Positions 10,966 to 21,486 of a stretch of 64,000 nt of DNA are shown in pieces. Location of the stretch: the NCBI GenBank assembly GCA_946902875.1, contig OX336336.1, positions 27,855,558-27,919,557 of the forward strand, read 5' to 3'. The number at the start of each line of letters is the position of its first letter. Positions within the stretch are counted from its first letter, which is position 1. The stretch comes from Nematopogon swammerdamellus (Eukaryota > Arthropoda > Insecta > Lepidoptera > Adelidae). The position numbers and the translations under genes are program-made. The notes under the pieces were generated by a model. That model saw only the letters and a list, made by a program, of their open reading frames with translations, did not search any database and had not been told where the DNA came from.

Positions 10966-11535
10966 AAATATACCTAACCTACCTATCTTTTTTCCATTCG
11001 ATCCAAACACAGAAGACAGAAATGACGACCGACACGCGGGCGCAGCAGGGCAGGAGCGAGCAAGCGAGCCCGGAACTAAAATTGTATCTAGTATTGAAGT
11101 GCCTGCTAAATTGACGAAGGCAAAAATTTTACCCTTCCGACTGAAGAATTACGTCAATAATTTCATGTAGGCGTTTTTTGTTTTTTATTTTTATCTCCTT
11201 TCGTGGATAAAATAATAAAAAAAATTGAATAGAGTTTTCTCAGAGCTTTGTGACCTTTGAATCGGTGGTATTGTAAAATTGTAATAATACACACATACTC
11301 AGATTTTCAAAAATTCATGCTTTTTTTATATATTTTTAATTTTATGTTTATTACTTACTTTTACTCATTATTAAAAAAACCAGCAATGCACTTTGTTGGT
11401 AAGGAACCAAAATATAGGTTGGTATTTTTTTAATTTTCTGAATGTGTGTCAATTGGTCAGTTTTGGACCTTCTTTGTCGCACTTTTTGCATGTTTTGCGT
11501 ATTTGGCGTTTGTCACCGCCTTAAACGACATATTA

Positions 11536-12252
11536 TTAATGTTTCTTTTTTTGGAATTGAAAGTTTATAAAACCATGGTTTTGGAGGAATTTCTGATTGG
11601 ATACTGGCATAGTATGACCCCTTGACTTTGCTAGACCTATCCCAAGCATTCGACCAAGAAGTGTGTAATACGTTCTAGGGAGGGCAATAAGATCGTGCGA
11701 AAAGTTTTCATAGTCAAGCTTACCGCCATGTACAACAGCATCTTTTGCAAGGGAGTCTACGTGTTCATTACCTTGTATGCCACTGTGAGAGGGGATCCAG
11801 GCGAACATCACTCGTCTTCCAGTAAGACCTGCTAATATATGTTTAATATTATAAATTATGGGATTATTAATTTGGGATTTGAATGGGTTTTGAATCAAGG
11901 ATTGAAGAGAACTGAGTGAATCTGAAAAAATTATAGCCTTATCTATTTCACTAGTTGAAGCAACATATTTCACCGCCTCCAACAAGGCTCTACATTCTCC
12001 TGTAAAAACTGAGGATTCCGGAGGACATTTTATTTTCAAATATGCATCCTTATTGACATAAAATACAGCTACACCTACACTACCGTTAGAAGTCAATTTA
12101 GATGCGTCCGTAAAGAAAACATGCCAATTAGGCCAATTACTGTTAACGGCAATTCTAAATGTATCATTGGCATTTGGCATGTCCTTGTAAATGCCAATAC
12201 TTAGCAGCACTTCAGGTTTCAGAATAACGGATGTATATGGAAATTCATACAT
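11536..12252 (-). pseudogene. RNase H domain of a non-LTR retrotransposon
   Basis: A 238-codon minus-strand ORF carries an RNase HI fold: FFTDASK (first Asp), TGECRALLEAVKY (Glu), IIFSDSLSSLQSL (second Asp) and GNEHVDSLAKDA (last Asp), with AWIPSHSGI before the last motif. This order is typical of LINE RNase H domains. The reverse transcriptase and endonuclease that should lie upstream (above 12252) are absent, so the copy is 5'-truncated. The C-terminal CCHC-type module of a related copy lies 1.7 kb away at 9468-9830. Confidence 0.8.
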
Positions 12253-12349
12253 TGGCAGGGTAAGGGATCTGTGAACAGACTTATATATAATATAAATTGA
12301 ACTTCAGAAAATGAGCCAACTGAGAGAAAACGTCACCGTTATTGTCACT

Positions 12350-12383
12350 CACGAGTCAGTAAGCCTCGGCTTACTGACTCGTG
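12350..12383. repeat. Perfect 16-bp hairpin
   Basis: CACGAGTCAGTAAGCC and its exact reverse complement are separated by 2 bp (TC). Confidence 0.85.
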
Positions 12384-12571
12384 TTGTCACTGCATAAACA
12401 TTATTTGCATGTCAAATTGACCATACAAAAGCGCAGCACAACGAAAATTGCATTCCGCGGAACGTAATTAATGAAAGCCGAGTGACCCGAAGGGTCCGAG
12501 GATAAAAAAATCTGAAAAAAATATATATAAAAAAGCTTAAAGTAAACAAAATAAAAAAGGTATAGTGCCCG

Positions 12572-12699
12572 GGACGGATCTCGGCGTGTCGTCGCCGCAG
12601 CGGGCGACCCGCCACGCGAATAAACTATACAAGTACGGTGCGGGTGCGAGGGAGAACACAGACGAACCGCTGCGGCGGCGACACGCCAAGATCCGCCCC
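12572..12699. repeat. Inverted repeat, ~30-bp arms
   Basis: GGACGGATCTCGGCGTGTCG... pairs with ...CGACACGCCAAGATCCGCCC at about 28 of 31 positions around a loop of about 65 bp. Probably a MITE end pair or fold-back relic. Confidence 0.65.
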
Positions 12700-12824
12700 G
12701 CGCATACCGCGCGAATGTCGCGCGCACGCAGTATACCTACTTAACGAAACGAACGTGGACGAACGAAACGAAGACGCGTTGCTTGCTTCAAGCAGCCGCG
12801 TCGTCGTCAGTCGTTTCGCGATGC

Positions 12825-12935
12825 GCCTAGCGCGGCGGGGCGCGGCGGCGGAGGCGCGGCGGCGGCGGAGGCGCGGCGGAGGCGGAGGCGCGGCGGCGGC
12901 GCGGCGGCGGCGGCGGCGCGGCGGAGGCGGCGGCG
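12825..12935. repeat. (GGC/GAG)n trinucleotide-like tract
   Basis: About 100 bp of GGCGGCGGAGGCGCGG repeats. The 162-codon ORF across it is compositional. Confidence 0.75.
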
Positions 12936-13097
12936 TGTCGTTCTATTCTGTGGTGTCGTTTTCGCTTTCCGTTCCGCACCTCTCTATAGTCTGTTCACCG
13001 AGTCGACCTAGTATGGCGCTCTCTCTGTCCCACATTGGCATACAAATGATAAGGACGAAAAATGAGAACGCCCCGCCCACGGGCATGCACGTGATTG

Positions 13098-13275
13098 GAT
13101 GCATGCGAGCTGTGCATGCAGCATGACTCGGTGGAAGGACCGCGCCAATGCGAGAGGTGGCTATACTGTCGCTCTTTAGTACGGCATATTGCCCTTATTT
13201 AACCCTTAGTCGATTTTCACGACATGCACGGGGAGAGATGCAGTGGGGCTATTCTTTTCAAGTACCGGCCCCGCG
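13098..13275 (-). mobile_element. SINE family B, 5' part with alternative body
   Basis: The minus strand reads GGGGCCGGTACTTGAAAAG, AGCCCCACTGCATCTCTCCC and then a body ending GGCGCGGTCCTTCCACCGAG. The same body occurs at 42010-42175, so this is a real subfamily. Confidence 0.7.
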
Positions 13276-13325
13276 CAGTTCTTTGCGTTCATTCGACCGG
13301 CAGTCGCACAAACAAAGACGAATAT

Positions 13326-13357
13326 ATTCAGCCGGAGCGGAGTCACTCCGGCTGAAT
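13326..13357. repeat. Perfect 12-bp hairpin
   Basis: ATTCAGCCGGAG and CTCCGGCTGAAT flank an 8-bp loop. Confidence 0.8.
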
Positions 13358-13982
13358 TAAAATGATTTACGAATGCAAACGCCGAAAAGCAATCGAATTC
13401 GATCGAATGCATTCGAAGTTGAACAGAAATCGAATAATTCGAATAGGACTATTCGTATCGGCGCATCATGTTAAGATACCGAACTCACTATGTTAAGATA
13501 AGTATTGATTGTGGTATTTGTGGTGTGGTGTGGTTCATACATAGGTTCATTCGCTGATTCTCTCAAGGTCGTGCCGTTTGTAAAGTTGCGTTGCGATTGC
13601 GATTCGATTGCGACTTGCGGCGTACTTAATAGGGTCGCGTAGGGAGGGGAGGGACTAGGGACAACGTATCTTTCTTTTCTTATTAATTATTTTATTTTGT
13701 TTGCAAAATACAATAATCGAAATAAAGGAATCGCATTTTTGAGAAATCGGTACCTACCTAGTTACCTAGTTACTGCAAACTTACGAATAAACTTATTAAA
13801 ACTTCGAAACATTTTTTTTTGTGAGTTATATTTAAGTTGGGAATGTGTATTATATTAGAAATTTATAGATTTATTAGCATGCCGGCGCAGAAATCGTTGC
13901 GCGCGCATCCATTTGCGCGCGCGTCCGCCTTCTCGCATGGCTTTCGTTCGACGCATATGAATGACCAAAAATGCAAAAGGCC

Positions 13983-14390
13983 AATTTTTTTTTTTTTTTT
14001 ATGTAATCCGGTATGGGTGGCTGATTCGGAGGGGCCAAAGCACATGCTCTAACCAGCCAATATCACCTCCGAGAAGGTAGGTGCCATACCGGAGACTTCC
14101 CTGGATTGCTGGCTATACTGGACTAGAGGAGAACACAACCGAGGTTGCTTGCGGCCATCTTACATCCAGTACGGTGGTACCAACCCAGTCGGCTACAATT
14201 TGAGCCTACCACCTAGTAAGGGGCAGGGGAAGGGACCTACAGTTTTACACCGGTTCCGAACGGTGAAGCAGCGGGTGTAGGTATGCACGTAAATATTTTC
14301 ACCAGAAAAAACTCATTGGTACACGCTGACCGGATTCGAACCTCGGACGCATGAGAAGCCGATGCCCAAACCACTCGGCCACCCGCCGCT
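13983..14390 (-). mobile_element. SINE family A, tRNA-headed, full length
   Basis: Read on the minus strand, the head GGTGGCCGAGTGGTTTGGGC (A box) and GAGGTTCGAATCCGG (B box) resembles a class II tRNA such as tRNA-Ser or tRNA-Leu. A roughly 300-bp body follows, ending CATACCGGATTACAT and a poly-A tail (the T run at 13985-14000). The copy at 25189-25521 is in the opposite orientation. Confidence 0.85.
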
Positions 14391-14479
14391 CAAATACGCT
14401 ATTAAATCAACACTGAAATACGAACATGGCCTGATACGCGATTAACCAAAACTGAAATACTCAAATACCTACGCATAGG

Positions 14480-14773
14480 GTTGCCAGGTGTATAAAACTG
14501 AAAGCCGGATTTACCAGCCTGTAAACCCGAACATTTTGATAAAAAGGCCGGACCCTTAAAAACTAAGGATTTATTAACGTTATTATAAAATAATAATCAT
14601 GTAATTATTTCTTATTCATTCAGTCTTTAATTTAAACACAAAAATTACAAAAGAAGATACACATGAAAAAAAAACTTAAACAAAAAAATCCGATTAGAAG
14701 ATGTCCGGACAGGCCGGACATCTTCTAATTTGGCCGGACAACCATGTCCGGCTTTATCCGGACGTCTGGCAAC
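14480..14773. mobile_element. Small TIR element (MITE) with GTTGCCAG ends
   Basis: GTTGCCAG...AAAGCCGGA at the left pairs with TCCGGCTTT...CTGGCAAC at the right. A perfect 16-bp hairpin with a 5-bp loop (14693-14729, arm ATTAGAAGATGTCCGG) lies inside. The target duplication is not clear. Confidence 0.6.
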
Positions 14774-15242
14774 GCTACCTACGCACATGGCCAGAAAACC
14801 TGCTTCGAACATCGATGGTTTCGAATCTCTCGCACGCACGCACTCTTCCCTAAGTTTACACAAAAAAATTATGTTTTTTATTTTTTTGGGTCGAGCGAGC
14901 ATGGCGAGTCCTCCCTCCCGGGGCCTTGCACATATAAACGATAGTTCTAGAGGTCGATATACCTAAAAATACCTACCTACATTTAGATATAATATTATAA
15001 TATAAGAAATAAAAACTAAAACTGTTAGTTGGTATCAAATCTCTCCACGACTCAATTAAAAAGTTGGTAGCGCCTACAGAAGCTTCCAATTTTGTAGCTT
15101 TTAAATTTATTAAAGACCGCAGAGTGCGCGATAGCAAGCGATAGATAGCGCTGCTAGCAGGCGGTCAGCGCGGCTTCGGTGGCGCGGCGCGAGAGCGAGA
15201 GTGAGACGTAGTAGGCACCTACCTACCTAGCTAACTATGTAC

Positions 15243-15620
15243 AGACCGTTCACATTTTTTACCTCTGACTCTGTCTGACACACGTCATTATATCTTCCGC
15301 TAGGTTGGCACTACTTGCTGTCACTAGTACTACGGTCCTAAAAAGGGTTACTTGCTAATAATATTTTACCCGTGGTAGTGGAAATTATGTATAAGTTGTA
15401 CCTGTTGTACTTGTAGTGATAAGTTCACCTTTGCGCACTCCTGCATTTCTTGCTTCTTGTCGTGTACTGTTCTTCTTTCAATTTGTGTGCATTAAAGAGT
15501 TTCTATTCTCATCTATTTTATAGTATAATATACAATAGTACGACTACGAACCAAATATGGTAACCCAGAGCTCAGGTTAGCCAACTTGATGGCTAGAGGT
15601 AAAATAACTGTGAACGGTCT
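15243..15620. mobile_element. MITE with ~27-bp terminal inverted repeats
   Basis: AGACCGTTCACA...TTTTACCTCT at the left pairs with AGAGGTAAAATAACTGTGAA...GGTCT at the right. It has no coding capacity. The words following it (AGTAGTATTATATTCTTTG) recur at two other loci. Confidence 0.7.
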
Positions 15621-15713
15621 ATAGAGTAGTATTATATTCTTTGGTCTATAGTACCTATCTCATGTCATGCATGGCATGACTCATGCATGCATGACATGAA
15701 TGATAGAAGGAGG

Positions 15714-15976
15714 TGTGGCGGTCAGCACATTCCATAGCGCGCTTGGACTTTGTACAGTCACGTACGCCACTGAGTTTCCTCTCACCCCGCGCGCGCACCG
15801 CCACGTTCCTCCGCACCGCCCCGAGGGCTTCAGTATGTACCGCGCGCTACGACGCGCCTCCTGTGTTGTAAGAGACAGTAAATACAGTGATACCTGAAAA
15901 CGTTGTTTCTTTCCACTATCACGGACAATAGACTCGACCACAGTCAGGTGATACCCCTGCGCCTTAAAGTGGTATA
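15714..15976 (+). repeat. Gypsy 5' LTR
   Basis: Matches 21849-22111 at a constant offset of 6135 with no difference noticed. It starts TGTGGCGGTCAGC and ends GTGGTATA, so the 3' end is TA, not the usual CA; the GAGG duplication on both sides supports these limits. Confidence 0.85.
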
Positions 15977-15978
15977 AC

Positions 15979-15998
15979 TGGTGACCCCTCGACGTGGG
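15979..15998 (+). promoter_or_regulatory. Primer binding site, tRNA-Trp type
   Basis: TGGTGACCCCTCGACGTGGG begins 2 bases after the LTR. It matches the complement of the tRNA-Trp 3' end (CACGTCGGGGTCACCA) apart from one inserted T. Confidence 0.75.
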
Positions 15999-16021
15999 AA
16001 AGAAGCAGCAACCAAGTAAAC

Positions 16022-16939
16022 ATGGCGTTTAACCCAATGGCCGCGGCGCACGCGGCGATCGCGCCCACACCGACCCAGGACAGAGCTGCAGACATGGCAG
16101 CGATCTCGGTGACAAGCCGGCTGCCGGATTTCTGGCATGACGAACCTCAACTATGGTTCGTACAATTCGACAGTGTCGTCGCGCCGCAGCACGCCAGCGA
16201 CGAAACAAAATTCCATCTAGTGACGTCGAAGCTAACCCGCACACATTTACAACAGGTGAGCGACCTACTGATGAACCCCCCCGCCACGGGAAAATACGAG
16301 GCATTAAAAGCACGGCTCATTTCCACGTACGTGGACAGTCAACAGAAGCAGTTCCAAAGACTGCTAAGCGAGCTACAATTAGGAGATCAAAAACCCTCGC
16401 AACTGCTGCGCCGGATGCGCACACTGGCGAATAATAAGATGAGCGAGGAAGCATTAAAATTCTTGTGGGCGGGCCACCTCCCAACCCAAGTGCGAACGAT
16501 CCTCGCAGTGAGTGACGCGAAAGATCTAGAAACACTCGCTGCGATGGCTGACCAAGTGATGGAGAGCACCCTCTCCAACACATTGTCCGCTGTTTCGATC
16601 GCAACACCCACCTCCTTCACTACGATCGTCTCTTCACTACAATCGTCAATAGATGAATTAGCGAAACAACTCACGCGGATGGCCACAGAAATAAACACGA
16701 TCCGCGCAGACAGGAGCCGCCCGCCCAACCGCCCAGCCAACGGGCCGTCCGGACGCTCAGGCAGCCGCAGCGGCAGCGGACAGCGCTCGCGACCCACGTC
16801 ACGAGAGAGGAGACAACAGTGGCAGGAGAAGAAGGCAGCGGAGAACCCCGAATGGCTCTGCTACCCCCACTTCAAGTTCGGCGACGAAGCGAGGACATGC
16901 AACCCACCCTGCGCCTGGAGGAGGGCGGGAAACGAATAG
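16022..16939 (+). CDS. gag: Gypsy gag polyprotein (305 aa)
   Basis: Structural protein that would form the virus-like particle in the cytoplasm and bind element RNA. The ATG at 16022 lies 24 bp after the primer site. The N-terminal half matches the CsRn1-type capsid layout (PDFWHDEPQLWFVQFD near residue 40 and a QLLRRMRTLANNKMSEE stretch near 125). After an Arg/Ser/Gly-rich basic linker (about residues 235-265), the C-terminus has CYPHFKFGDEARTCNPPC, a C-x2-H-x9-C-x3-C arrangement that replaces the usual CCHC knuckle. The stop is TAG at 16937-16939, three bases after a slippery heptamer that leads into pol. Confidence 0.9.
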   Translation: MAFNPMAAAHAAIAPTPTQDRAADMAAISVTSRLPDFWHDEPQLWFVQFDSVVAPQHASDETKFHLVTSKLTRTHLQQVSDLLMNPPATGKYEALKARLISTYVDSQQKQFQRLLSELQLGDQKPSQLLRRMRTLANNKMSEEALKFLWAGHLPTQVRTILAVSDAKDLETLAAMADQVMESTLSNTLSAVSIATPTSFTTIVSSLQSSIDELAKQLTRMATEINTIRADRSRPPNRPANGPSGRSGSRSGSGQRSRPTSRERRQQWQEKKAAENPEWLCYPHFKFGDEARTCNPPCAWRRAGNE

Positions 16940-19900
16940 ACGAGCAGACGTCGCACCCGGCCGACATCTGCTCAAGCAGCACCACCTCCCGCCGACTGAA
17001 GATACAAGACAACGAAACCGGACTGACCTTTCTTATCGACACCGGCGCCGACGTGTCCGTGGTCCCCCCACAGCGCGGCCGCGCCCTCCTGCGCGCAGAC
17101 CGCCTACTATACGCCGCAAACGATACACCGATCGCAACGTACGGTGAGCAGACGCTACGAGTTAACCTACGTTTGCGACGTAATTTTAGGTGGACATTCA
17201 TCGTCTGCGACGTTAAGGAGCCTATCATCGGCGCCGACTTCCTAGCTTTCCACGATCTATCGGTAGATCTGAAGCGGAAGCGACTGGTCGACAACACCAC
17301 CTCGTTAGAGGTAACAGGGAGCATAGACAGTAGCACAGTACCCAGTGTGCGCGCCTTCAGCACCACGGATCCCTTCCACGAGGTGCTGCAAGGCTACCCG
17401 CGGCTTACCGCGACAGGCGTCATAGAAGATGTGGCACTACACAGCACAGTGCACCATATCGAGACGACTGGCCCCCCGGTTTATCAACGAGCACGACCAC
17501 TGCCTCCGAGTAAATACACGCAGGTAAAAAAAGAATTCGAACTGATGGTCGAACAAGGGATATGCCGCCCGTCCAAAAGCCCGTGGGCCAGTCCCCTACA
17601 TGTAGTACCCAAGGACAACGGTCAGTTACGGTTATGCGGAGACTACCGACTCCTCAATGCCGTAACAGTACCTGACCGTTATCCAATACCAAGGATACAG
17701 GAATTTATGTACTTAGCGTATAATAAGTTTAGGTTTACTAAATTAGACTTACAGCGCGCGTACTACCAGATTCCGGTGTTCGAGGACGACATCCCTAAGA
17801 CAGCAATTATCACCCCGTTCGGGCTTTTCGAGTTCCCAAAGATGACCTTCGGAATGCGGAACGCAGGTATGACCTTCCAGAGGCACATGCACAACATGTT
17901 GAGGGGACTAGATTTTGTTTTTATCTATTTAGATGACGTCCTTATCGCCTCCGAGTCAGAGGAGGAACACCTAACACATGTGAAGACGGTACTCGAACGA
18001 CTCAATAAATTCGGTGTCAGACTAAACGTAGAGAAGTGTGTGTATAACAAGAAGCACATAACATACTTAGGCTACGACGTCACGAGCGCGGGAATAGCCC
18101 CACTTCCCGAAAAAACTAAGGCGATATCCGAGTTTCCCCGACCAGAGACAGTCTGCGAACTCCGCCGTTTCCTCGGGATGCTAAATTTCTACCACGATTG
18201 CTTACCGTCGGCAGCAGAGCACCAACGGATACTTAACGTTTACCTGGCCGGCTCGAAAAAGAAAAACGATAGGACCACCATACAATGGACTCCCGAAACG
18301 GAGGCCGCGTTTGAAAGCTGTAAACTTAGCATTATCAGCGCGACCGCACTTGCATTTCCGTCTCCCGACTCAGAATTACACTTGATGACCGACGCGTCCT
18401 CCACGTGTATCGGAGCCGCCCTCTATCAGGATATAAGGGGAGTAAAACAACCCCTAGGTTTTTTTTCGAGAGCCCTGACGGACACACAGGCGAAGTACTC
18501 TACCTTCGATAGGGAGTTGCTCGCCATTTACGCTGCGATAAAACATTTCCGACGCCTAGTCGAGGGAAGGTCCCTTACAGTTCACACGGACCACAAGCCA
18601 CTGATCTTCACCTACAAAAACGGATGTAGCGAGAGTGACACCCCTCGCCGGTCCAGGCAGTTGAGTTTCATCTCCGAATACTGTGCACAGCTAGTGCACG
18701 TATCCGGCATGGACAACGCCCCCGCAGACGCCATGAGCAGGGTAGAGGCGATTGAATGCCCCTCCCCATTAGACTGGCATGACCTCGCGGAAAAGCAAGT
18801 CGGCGATCGTGAACTAGAAGCTCTCATAGCAAAGGACCCATCCCCTGTTATAAAACTAGACATGCCAATGAATAACACAGAACTGTTCTGTAACATCCAC
18901 CAGGGTAGGGTAAGACCGTACATCCCAAAGGCATTCCGTGCACAGGTTTTCGAAACCGTTCATGGGATCGCCCACCCGGGAGTACGGGGAACACGGAGAC
19001 TGATCACTCCGCGATACTTCTGGTCTGGGATGAACTCTGATATCGCGCAATGGTCCAAGGCATGCATCCAGTGCCAAAAGTCTAAAGTTACCAGGCATAC
19101 CAAATCACCGTTAGGCACGTTCGAGGACTCAGCACGGTTCGAACACATTCACGTGGACGTCGTAGGTCCGCTTCCCCCGGATAACGAGAATAAGTACATC
19201 ATCTCGATAATCGATCGGTACACGTCTTGGCCGGAAGCGATCCCCGTGCCGGACCAGACAGCGGAGACCGCCGCACGCGTTTTGTACGATCACTACATCT
19301 CACGTTTCGGTTGTCCACTCCGGATAACAACCGACCAAGGCCGAAATTTCGAATCAGATTTGTACCGGGCCCTCAGCAGAAAGATGGGTTGCTTAAAGAT
19401 ACGTACAACCCCTTATCATGCGGCCGCGAACGGAAAGGTAGAACGCTTCCACCGGACCGTTAAGGCGGCTCTGATGGCCCGAGGTCAGACGGCCAATTGG
19501 TCCACAGCGCTCCCTACAGTTTTACTCGGCATCCGCGCGTCCCTCAGAGACGATACAGGCGTCAGCCCCGCCCAACTCGTGTACGGGACCACCCTTAGAC
19601 TCCCGGGAGAATTCTTTGTCCCCTCCAAAGAGAACGCACTAGACGACTCATTCGTAGACAGATTACAACAGCACATCGCAGACACGGCGGCAATACCGCG
19701 ACGGAAATTACACCAAGGGCCTACCTTCATACATCCCGAACTATTCAAAGCGTCCCACGTGTTTGTCCGGGATGACCGGGTAACGAGACCTCTAACCCAG
19801 CCATACAGTGGCCCATTCCCCGTCATTAAAAGATGCGAAAAATATTTCGTCGTGAAATTACAAAACCGCGAATCCGCAATTAACATCGACCGTCTTAAAC

Positions 19901-20136
19901 CCGCGTTTTTCTTACGCGATAACGAAACCGACGAGCAAAGCGAGACGAACACGTTAGACCACACGGACAGCACCCGGCTCAACGCGCCGACCACCCAACC
20001 GGCATACGCCGCGGCGCCGCCACCGACGACGGCCACAGCTAGTCCAGCGAAACCAATAACCGACGACGCAAACACCGTACCAACACGCCAGACACGAAGC
20101 GGTCGGACCAGCCGCCCGCCAGTTCGTTTTAGGTAG
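16819..20136 (+). CDS. pol: Gypsy pol: protease, reverse transcriptase, RNase H, integrase
   Basis: A 1105-codon ORF overlapping the gag end; the translated part should begin at the frameshift near 16933. In order: aspartic protease FLIDTGADVSVVPP (about residue 70); reverse transcriptase with KLDLQRAYYQIPV, FPKMTFGMRNAG and the catalytic YLDD (about 369); RNase H with LMTDASSTCIGAAL, FDRELLAIYAAIKHF and VHTDHKPL; integrase with the zinc-binding HGIAHPG...CIQC (about 712-752) and a DDE core, HVDVVGPL, TTDQGRN and KVERFHR (about 778, 838, 874), then a GPF motif (about 997). All catalytic residues are present. It would copy the element RNA and integrate the DNA. The tail is Thr/Pro-rich. Confidence 0.95.
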   Translation: MAGEEGSGEPRMALLPPLQVRRRSEDMQPTLRLEEGGKRIDEQTSHPADICSSSTTSRRLKIQDNETGLTFLIDTGADVSVVPPQRGRALLRADRLLYAANDTPIATYGEQTLRVNLRLRRNFRWTFIVCDVKEPIIGADFLAFHDLSVDLKRKRLVDNTTSLEVTGSIDSSTVPSVRAFSTTDPFHEVLQGYPRLTATGVIEDVALHSTVHHIETTGPPVYQRARPLPPSKYTQVKKEFELMVEQGICRPSKSPWASPLHVVPKDNGQLRLCGDYRLLNAVTVPDRYPIPRIQEFMYLAYNKFRFTKLDLQRAYYQIPVFEDDIPKTAIITPFGLFEFPKMTFGMRNAGMTFQRHMHNMLRGLDFVFIYLDDVLIASESEEEHLTHVKTVLERLNKFGVRLNVEKCVYNKKHITYLGYDVTSAGIAPLPEKTKAISEFPRPETVCELRRFLGMLNFYHDCLPSAAEHQRILNVYLAGSKKKNDRTTIQWTPETEAAFESCKLSIISATALAFPSPDSELHLMTDASSTCIGAALYQDIRGVKQPLGFFSRALTDTQAKYSTFDRELLAIYAAIKHFRRLVEGRSLTVHTDHKPLIFTYKNGCSESDTPRRSRQLSFISEYCAQLVHVSGMDNAPADAMSRVEAIECPSPLDWHDLAEKQVGDRELEALIAKDPSPVIKLDMPMNNTELFCNIHQGRVRPYIPKAFRAQVFETVHGIAHPGVRGTRRLITPRYFWSGMNSDIAQWSKACIQCQKSKVTRHTKSPLGTFEDSARFEHIHVDVVGPLPPDNENKYIISIIDRYTSWPEAIPVPDQTAETAARVLYDHYISRFGCPLRITTDQGRNFESDLYRALSRKMGCLKIRTTPYHAAANGKVERFHRTVKAALMARGQTANWSTALPTVLLGIRASLRDDTGVSPAQLVYGTTLRLPGEFFVPSKENALDDSFVDRLQQHIADTAAIPRRKLHQGPTFIHPELFKASHVFVRDDRVTRPLTQPYSGPFPVIKRCEKYFVVKLQNRESAINIDRLKPAFFLRDNETDEQSETNTLDHTDSTRLNAPTTQPAYAAAPPPTTATASPAKPITDDANTVPTRQTRSGRTSRPPVRFR
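16927..16971 (+). promoter_or_regulatory. Programmed -1 ribosomal frameshift signal
   Basis: The heptamer G GGA AAC at 16927-16933 is in the gag frame (codons GGA and AAC) and has the canonical X XXY YYZ form. Ten bases later, GCAGACGTCG (16944-16953) pairs with CGACATCTGC (16962-16971) with one mismatch and an 8-nt loop. The pol frame is exactly -1 relative to gag. Position, spacing and frame all fit. Confidence 0.85.
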
Positions 20137-21177
20137 AACAATGTCACAATAAAATAGCTAACGATTGCTAACGAGCATAACCGACACCAGTAAAAAGATG
20201 TTTCGAAACACACGGTCAACGATACCTACAATATGTCAATTTTATTTATTCATTCCGCGCGACATATTTCTCTTCCACGAAACTGCCACCGGAATCTGAA
20301 AGTAAACACGCCATTAGTAGCGATAAAGCACATATAGTTTTATTTTATTTTATTTCGCAAAGTCTCACTTCATTAGTTTGCATATACCACAATGGCTGCT
20401 ATCTCGAAACCCCGTTCTAGCCGACGTCAGCGCGAGACAGCCGTTCCACTTGCTGCACGATTTCTGAGAATTACAGTTCTCCCAAACTCGCTCGACGTTT
20501 CCGTTCTGTCAAGAAACACTGTACGATTAGTTTTACCCGTGGATTACCACATGTTAACATTAAACATAGATTAAGAATACCTAGATATACTATGTTAAGA
20601 CAGAAGTAGTTTTAGATGATTGTACAACACTAGGATTAAAAACCGATTCCTGTATCCTGGGTAGGCTAGGCACCTAGTATAACATAGCATAAGAACACAT
20701 ATAATATTTTTCACCCTTAACTAGGCTCAGCCTGTTCCAAGGGCGGAACAACCAATTTTTTTTACCTTTTTTTTTTACCATGTCGATAACCCATCCATAA
20801 TTGCTTTCACACGACTCCCGCAAGGATCGATCGATAGCTACAATTCTTTTTCTATTTTTTTGTTATGAGCGTCCCACTTACTTAGTAGTAATCGCTTCAT
20901 CCGCCATCTGAACTATACGATCGATCACCAAGCGGGATACAGCACATGTTAGATTATAAGCACCTAGATTTAACTCTAGAAAGTATAACTCGCACATACG
21001 CATTTACGCAACAAAAAGAAAAAAACCCTCCACTGTTTTCCAAGCACAGCGAAACTCGCTACCTCAACATAAGTGGTAATCTGGGCCACACGAGTGAGCT
21101 GAGGCAAACGACCCCACCGTGCTCGAATAGGCAAAAACGACACGCACAACGCCGGACGCCTCAGTCGCCAATCCACG
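20137..21177 (+). other. Untranslated spacer between pol and ORF3
   Basis: About 1 kb without a convincing ORF or repeat. No envelope-like protein is encoded. Confidence 0.6.
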
Positions 21178-21486
21178 ATGGGGCACCAACACACCAAGGA
21201 GGAGACGGTCATCTCCCAGACGGCAGCTGCGGCGGGTGATAACACTGCCAGCAGCACTCCCGCGGCGAGCGGACACGGCCCGGACACCGTGGCACTCCTG
21301 GCCGCAGCGCTGGCCACAGCAGCAGTGGCCATAGTATTGTACTCCATCCTACGGAAGAGGTGCAGGCGACAGATGGTGCGCGACGTCCTCCAACACGCGA
21401 GGACCGAGATGGCGGAAGCAGGCCTGGGCAGCACCTTACAGCTCGGACCACAACCCCCCCCAACCTACGCAACCCGTAATCAGTGA
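21178..21486 (+). CDS. Gypsy ORF3: small putative membrane protein (102 aa)
   Basis: Unrecognised. It begins MGHQHTKEE, with Gly2 and Thr6 as in an N-myristoylation signal, then an Ala/Thr/Ser-rich stretch. A single strong hydrophobic segment follows (about residues 38-60, VALLAAALATAAVAIVLYSI), then a basic stop-transfer sequence RKRCRRQ and a Pro-rich end (PQPPPTYATRNQ, containing a PPxY-like PPPTY). It is far too short for a fusion envelope and has no signal peptide. It is intact between pol and the 3' LTR. It may be translated from a spliced or internal message; no signal for this was identified. Confidence 0.55.
   Translation: MGHQHTKEETVISQTAAAAGDNTASSTPAASGHGPDTVALLAAALATAAVAIVLYSILRKRCRRQMVRDVLQHARTEMAEAGLGSTLQLGPQPPPTYATRNQ

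Noticed and set aside
20392..20574. 60-codon ORF between gypsy pol and ORF3
   Set aside because: Short, no motif and no conserved neighbour; not supported as an envelope gene.
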